From contig NZ_CP163525.1 in the NCBI RefSeq assembly GCF_041080655.1, positions 4,278,001-4,342,000 on the forward strand: a stretch of 64,000 bases of DNA, read 5' to 3'. A program made the translations under genes and the position numbers. Shown piece by piece: positions 60,292 to 64,000 of the stretch. The stretch comes from Streptomyces sp. CG4. GTDB lineage: Bacteria > Actinomycetota > Actinomycetes > Streptomycetales > Streptomycetaceae. The first letter of the stretch is position 1. Every line of letters starts with the position of its first letter. The notes beneath the pieces are model-generated. The model made no database searches, was not told the DNA's origin, and saw only the letters and a program-made list of their open reading frames with translations.

Positions 60292-60318
60292 ATGTTCGAG
60301 ATGTTCGAGATGTTCGAG
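60292..60318 (+). repeat. Three tandem 9-bp repeats
   Basis: ATGTTCGAG occurs three times in tandem between tipA and the channel-like gene. Read in frame it gives MFE repeats, but the downstream GTG at 60364 is a better start for the following gene. Confidence 0.8.
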
Positions 60319-60363
60319 CATGTTTGGGATGTTATGGGCATTTTGTCCGCTTATGGTGAGCCC

Positions 60364-61281
60364 GTGGCCCAGGAAACCGACGCGGCACAGACACCCCCGC
60401 CCGCCCCTACGGCACCGGCGCGGGCCCTGCCGCCGTTCATCCTGCCCGCCGCGGTCGTCGGCGTGGTCGCCGGCCTGGTCTTCGTCGGGGTGGGCCGCTC
60501 CTCGGTGCTGTGGATGTTCGTGATGCTGCTCGCCACGGGGCTCGCGATCGGCCTGGTGGTGTGGAAGGCACCCGGGCACGCCGGGCCGGGCGCCCTGTGG
60601 CCGGTGCCGGCCGAGGCGGCGACGGTCGGCGCGCTGTTCGGCACGCCGGTGGCGGCGGCGCTGGTGATCTCCGAGGCGCCGGCCGGGCGGGCGATGCGCG
60701 GGCAGCTGTGGGACAACGTGTTCGCGCCGCTGATCGCCGGCGTGTGCGGGGCCATGACGACCACCCTCGTGGCCCACCCCACCTTCGACCCGGGGTTGCC
60801 GCCCATGAGCCACCACCCGCGCGCGGAGGATCTCCTGGCGGCCCTGGTGATCGCCTCGGCGGCCGTGCTGCTCGGCATGGGCGCCGTGTACGCCTTCCTG
60901 CACGTCCACGCGGCCTTCCGGCGGCTGCGGCACCCGATGCTGATGCTGCCGGCCGACGGGGTCGCGCTCGGCGCTCTGGGCCCTGGGCGGCCGTCTGACG
61001 CTGTTCAAGTCTTCCCGGCGGTCGTCATCGGCACCGCCCTCGGTCTGTGCGCCCATGCGCTCGTTCCCGCCGTACATCCGGCGGTCGGCGTGGCGACAGG
61101 CGTCCTGGGCATGCTCCTGGCCATCACCCGGCAGGCCCGGGTGAGCCTGTTCACGGCCGCCGTGCTGGTCGCCTCGCCGAGCGTCCTCGCCCTGCTGTGC
61201 ATCGTGTCGCTGCCGGCCTGGCTGCCGGTGACGGGGCGGGCGCAGATGCAGTTGCGCGAGGACGGCACCCCGGTCCGCTGA
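60364..61281 (+). CDS. Shortened ClC-type ion channel protein, probably decayed
   Basis: A 305-residue hydrophobic product related to Streptomyces ClC-type ion channel proteins, which as I recall have about 430 residues. Recognised parts: SSVLWMFVMLLATGLAIGLVVWK, AEAATVGALFGTPVAAALVISEA, AYAFLHVHAAFRRLRHPMLMLPADG and FPAVVIGTALGLCAHALVPAVHPAVGV. The stretch with the selectivity motif (a GPEN-like sequence) is missing between GHAGP and the AEAATV part, and near 60970-61010 the ALGGRLTLFK sequence of the family appears only in another frame. So at least two internal deletions and a frameshift are likely. The frame stays open, giving a chimeric protein that probably does not conduct. Start at GTG 60364; ATG 60292 is an alternative. 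Confidence 0.65.
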   Translation: MAQETDAAQTPPPAPTAPARALPPFILPAAVVGVVAGLVFVGVGRSSVLWMFVMLLATGLAIGLVVWKAPGHAGPGALWPVPAEAATVGALFGTPVAAALVISEAPAGRAMRGQLWDNVFAPLIAGVCGAMTTTLVAHPTFDPGLPPMSHHPRAEDLLAALVIASAAVLLGMGAVYAFLHVHAAFRRLRHPMLMLPADGVALGALGPGRPSDAVQVFPAVVIGTALGLCAHALVPAVHPAVGVATGVLGMLLAITRQARVSLFTAAVLVASPSVLALLCIVSLPAWLPVTGRAQMQLREDGTPVR

Positions 61282-61305
61282 AACACCTTCCCTGGAGGCA
61301 CGTTC

Positions 61306-62712
61306 ATGGCCCTGCACAAAGGTCCCGAGAAACACGAAGAGCGGACGATGTCGGTCAACCCGTTCTTCGGGGAGGCCAATCCGGTCGGCGGCATGACCGA
61401 GGCCCCGCCCACGCACCGGCTCCCGGACGCGCCGCTGCCCCCGTCGACGGCGTACCAGCTGGTGCACGACGAGCTGATGCTGGACGGCAACTCCCGGCTG
61501 AATCTGGCCACGTTCGTCACCACCTGGATGGAGCCGCAGGCCGGGGTGCTGATGACGGAGTGCCGGGACAAGAACATGATCGACAAGGACGAGTACCCGC
61601 GCACGGCCGAGCTGGAGCGGCGCTGTGTGGCGATGCTCGCCGACCTGTGGAACGCGCCGGACCCGTCGGCGGTGGTGGGCTGTTCGACGACCGGGTCGAG
61701 CGAGGCGTGCATGCTCGCCGGGATGGCGCTCAAGCGACGGTGGGCCAGGCGCAACGCCGACCGGTACCCGGGCGCCCGCCCCAACCTGGTGATGGGCATC
61801 AACGTCCAGGTGTGCTGGGAGAAGTTCTGCAACTTCTGGGAGGTGGAGGCCCGGCAGGTGCCCATGGAGGGCGACCGTTTCCATCTGGACCCGCAGGCCG
61901 CGGCCGAGCTGTGCGACGAGAACACCATCGGGGTCGTCGGCATCCTCGGTTCGACGTTCGACGGCTCCTACGAGCCGATCGCCGACCTGTGCCTGGCCCT
62001 GGACGGCCTCCAGGAGCTCACGGGGCTCGACATCCCGGTGCACGTGGACGGCGCGTCCGGCGGCATGGTGGCGCCCTTCCTCGACCCGGACCTGATGTGG
62101 GACTTCCGACTGCCGCGCGTGGCCTCGATCAACACCTCGGGCCACAAGTACGGCCTGGTCTACCCGGGCGTCGGCTGGGCGCTGTGGCGGGACCGGGAGG
62201 CGCTGCCCGAGGAGCTGGTCTTCCGGGTCAACTACCTGGGCGGTGACATGCCGACCTTCGCGCTCAACTTCTCCCGGCCCGGCGCCCAGGTGGTCGCGCA
62301 GTACTACACGTTCCTGCGGCTGGGCCGCGACGGCTACCGCGCGGTGCAGCAGTCCACGCGGGACGTGGCGACCGGGCTCGCCGAACGGATCGCGGCGCTC
62401 GGCGACTTCCGGTTGCTGACCCGGGGCGACGAACTGCCGGTCTTCGCCTTCACCACCACTGCGGACGTGACCGCCTACGACGTCTTCGACGTCTCCCGGC
62501 GGCTGCGCGAGGGGGGTTGGCTGGTGCCCGCGTACACCTTCCCCGCGAACCGCGAGGACCTGTCCGTGCTGCGGGTGGTGTGCCGCAACGGCTTCTCCCG
62601 CGACCTGGCCGACCTGTTCCTGGCCGACCTGACCCGCCTGCTGCCCGAGCTGCGCCGGCAGCCGCATCCGCTGACCCGGGACAAGGACGCGGCCACCAGC
62701 TTCCATCACTAG
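61306..62712 (+). CDS. gadB: Glutamate decarboxylase
   Basis: GadB turns glutamate into GABA and consumes a proton. The 468-residue PLP enzyme shows HDELMLDGNSRLNLATFVTTWMEP, GCSTTGSSEACMLAGMALKRRW, the cofactor lysine K281 in NTSGHKYGLVYPGVGW, and the C-terminal LRVVCRNGFSRDLADLFLADL. GGAGG lies 7 bases before the ATG at 61306. It is 24 bases behind the channel-like gene, so they form an operon. In E. coli a ClC antiporter supports the glutamate-dependent acid response, which gives a reason for this pairing. No GadC-type antiporter is adjacent. Confidence 0.94.
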   Translation: MALHKGPEKHEERTMSVNPFFGEANPVGGMTEAPPTHRLPDAPLPPSTAYQLVHDELMLDGNSRLNLATFVTTWMEPQAGVLMTECRDKNMIDKDEYPRTAELERRCVAMLADLWNAPDPSAVVGCSTTGSSEACMLAGMALKRRWARRNADRYPGARPNLVMGINVQVCWEKFCNFWEVEARQVPMEGDRFHLDPQAAAELCDENTIGVVGILGSTFDGSYEPIADLCLALDGLQELTGLDIPVHVDGASGGMVAPFLDPDLMWDFRLPRVASINTSGHKYGLVYPGVGWALWRDREALPEELVFRVNYLGGDMPTFALNFSRPGAQVVAQYYTFLRLGRDGYRAVQQSTRDVATGLAERIAALGDFRLLTRGDELPVFAFTTTADVTAYDVFDVSRRLREGGWLVPAYTFPANREDLSVLRVVCRNGFSRDLADLFLADLTRLLPELRRQPHPLTRDKDAATSFHH

Positions 62713-62728
62713 TGCCCCAACAGGCACT
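62711..62728. terminator. Short hairpin between gadB and the ABC permease gene
   Basis: AGTGCC-N6-GGCACT forms a 6-bp stem that begins in the gadB stop codon; convergent gene ends at 62712 and 62744. Confidence 0.4.
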
Positions 62729-62743
62729 GGACGCCGGGTTCCC

Positions 62744-63508
62744 TCACTGGCGGCCGAGGCGGGCGAACTTCCCTACGGCCAGCGGGAAGAACACGGCCAG
62801 CAGGCCGAGCGGCCAGACCACGGCCGCCCCCAGGTGCCCCGCCTCCGCGCCCTGGCCGCCGAGCAGCTCCCGTACGGCCGTCGCGGTCCGGGAGAGCGGG
62901 TTCCACTGGACGGCCGTGCCCAGCCAGCCGGGCATGGCGTCCGGTGCGGCGAGGGCGTTGGAGAGGAAGCCGACGGGCCAGATGAGGATCTGGACCGCCT
63001 GGACCATCTCGGGCCGGCCGGCGACCAGGGCGAGATGGATGCCGATCCAGAGCATGGCGAAACGGAACAGCAGGAGCAGGCCGACGGCGGCGAGGAGAGC
63101 GCCGGGGCCGCCGTACGGCCGCCAGCCCAGGCGGTACGCCACGGCCGTGAGCAGCGCCAGCGCCACCGCCGACTGCAGCATGTCGGCCGCCGAACGGCCC
63201 ACCAGGACGGCCCCGTTGGCCATGGGCAGGGAGCGGAAGCGGTCGATCACGCCCCTGGTGAGGTCCTGGGTGACGTTGAGCATCGTGCCCTCCAGGCCGA
63301 AGGCCATGGTGAGCGCGAGCATGCCGGGCACCAGGTAGTCGACGTAGGCGCCGGTGACGCCCCGGCCGCCGCCGATCAGATACCCGAACATCAGCAGCAG
63401 CATCACCGGGAAGACCAGGGCGACCAGCACCTGCCCGGGCTGCCGCGCCCAGTGGGCGAGTTCGCGCCGGGTCATGGTCCAGGAGTCGGTCAGGACATGT
63501 GCGCTCAC
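62744..63508 (-). CDS. ABC-2 type transporter permease (DrrB-like)
   Basis: A 254-residue membrane subunit with six helices (LVALVFPVMLLLMFGYLIGG; YLVPGMLALTMAFGLEGTML; ALALLTAVAYRLG; LLLLFRFAMLWIGIHLAL; ILIWPVGFLSNALAAPDAMP; VVWPLGLLAVFFPLAVGKF). FLSNALAAPDAMPGWLGTAVQWNPL matches the ABC-2/DrrB family that exports drugs or lipids. GTG at 63508 lies in a GTGA overlap with the ATPase stop, so the two subunits are co-translated. Substrate unknown. Confidence 0.9.
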   Translation of the reverse strand: MSAHVLTDSWTMTRRELAHWARQPGQVLVALVFPVMLLLMFGYLIGGGRGVTGAYVDYLVPGMLALTMAFGLEGTMLNVTQDLTRGVIDRFRSLPMANGAVLVGRSAADMLQSAVALALLTAVAYRLGWRPYGGPGALLAAVGLLLLFRFAMLWIGIHLALVAGRPEMVQAVQILIWPVGFLSNALAAPDAMPGWLGTAVQWNPLSRTATAVRELLGGQGAEAGHLGAAVVWPLGLLAVFFPLAVGKFARLGRQ

Positions 63509-64000
63509 GCGGCCCTACCTTCTTTCGCATGGCCCGATCGCTCGCGGTCGGTGTCGTTCGTGAGGTGCAGGAAGACCTCGTCCAGGGTGGGCCGGCGCAG
63601 GGCGATGTCCTCGGCCTCGATGCCGGCGTCCGCCAGGGCGCGTACGACCCCGGAGAGCGCGCTCATGCGGTCGGTGACCGGGGCGCTGAGCAGCCGGCGG
63701 TCGGCGTCCGCCGAGACCCCGGAGAGGGGCAGCAGGGCGACGGCGGCGCCGAGTTGGCCCGCCTCGCGCAGGACGATGTCGACGCGGTCGCCGCCGGTGA
63801 GGGTCTTCAGCTCGTCGGGCGTGCCGTCGGCGACGACCCGGCCGTGGTCCACGAAGGCGATGCGGTCGGCGAGCTGATCGGCCTCCTCCAGGTACTGCGT
63901 GGTGAGCAGGACCGTCGTACCGCCGCCGGCCAGGGAGCGGACCGAGGACCAGACCTCGGCGCGGCCGCGCGGGTCGAGGCCGGTGGTCGGCTCGTCCAGG
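63505..64000 (-). CDS. ABC transporter ATP-binding protein (DrrA-like), N-terminus outside window
   Basis: The C-terminal 165 codons of an ATPase. Visible: Walker B/D-loop LDEPTTGLDPRGR, the switch region TTVLLTTQYLEEADQLADRIAFVDHGRVVADGTPDELK, and a DrrA-type C-terminal part (GVVRALADAGIEAEDIALRRPTLDEVFLHL). The Walker A and signature motifs lie beyond base 64000. It overlaps the permease gene by 4 bases. Together they make an export pump, probably for a hydrophobic compound. Confidence 0.92.
   Translation of the reverse strand, partial: LDEPTTGLDPRGRAEVWSSVRSLAGGGTTVLLTTQYLEEADQLADRIAFVDHGRVVADGTPDELKTLTGGDRVDIVLREAGQLGAAVALLPLSGVSADADRRLLSAPVTDRMSALSGVVRALADAGIEAEDIALRRPTLDEVFLHLTNDTDRERSGHAKEGRAA

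Noticed and set aside
60292..60363. MFE-repeat start of the channel-like gene
   Set aside because: No ribosome site, low-complexity repeat, and a GTG with GGTGAG upstream at 60364 fits the family start better.
59398..62727. 1,109-codon minus-strand frame
   Set aside because: Shadow of gadB and the channel-like gene; crosses tipA in the wrong frame.

Overview
The window is high-GC chromosomal DNA with GTG/TTG starts, G-rich ribosome sites, many leaderless-looking starts and one in-frame TTA codon. Its gene set (radA, disA, sigE-cseABC, clpC, lsr2, the nad/pan/coaX run, the fol run, ftsH, hpt, tilS, ppa, tipA) is that of a Streptomyces chromosome core. The order matches, from memory, the S. 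coelicolor SCO3350-SCO3413 interval, so this is a relative of that species with its own accessory insertions.

Layout. 1-4357: DNA maintenance (radA end, disA, mutY) with two exported or anchored proteins between. 4358-7913: the cell-envelope stress operon sigE-cseA-cseB-cseC. 7918-17904: an accessory stretch with two TetR regulators (one facing an unusual SDR protein, one facing a DHA2 exporter), an AraC-VOC pair, an M23 peptidase, a secreted HAD phosphatase and a 1,029-residue NACHT/LRR protein that resembles animal NLR immune sensors and carries the only in-frame TTA (bldA) codon I found. 17928-23620: clpC, an SCO3374-type gene, lsr2, argA, a BlaI-type regulator and a 59-residue membrane protein. 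23732-31396: an overlapping DUF2520-panC-nadB-nadC-coaX run for NAD and CoA, and a threonine-aldolase-like gene. 31515-36530: small and regulatory genes, a two-component pair and a MidA/NDUFAF7-type methyltransferase facing an orphan nuoD. 37760-44447: two PH-domain membrane proteins, a coiled-coil membrane protein, an esterase and an MprF-like protein with a good ECF-type promoter. 44591-48488: folate genes folP, folB, folK, folE. 48622-56159: ftsH, hpt, tilS, a metalloprotease and dacB on the minus strand, then ppa. 56314-64000: ThrE exporter, DedA protein, YbjQ protein, tipA, a shortened ClC-type channel, glutamate decarboxylase and an ABC exporter cut by the window end.

Functional links. 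The SigE/Cse system and a probable target (the MprF-like gene) lie 38 kb apart in the same window. The folate and NAD/CoA genes are compact co-directional runs with 4-bp overlaps. Several accessory regulators sit beside clear inverted-repeat operators. I saw no rRNA, tRNA, CRISPR array, insertion sequence or prophage. Strong candidates for new biology are the TTA-containing NACHT/LRR gene, the methyltransferase/orphan-nuoD pair, and the decayed ClC gene beside glutamate decarboxylase.
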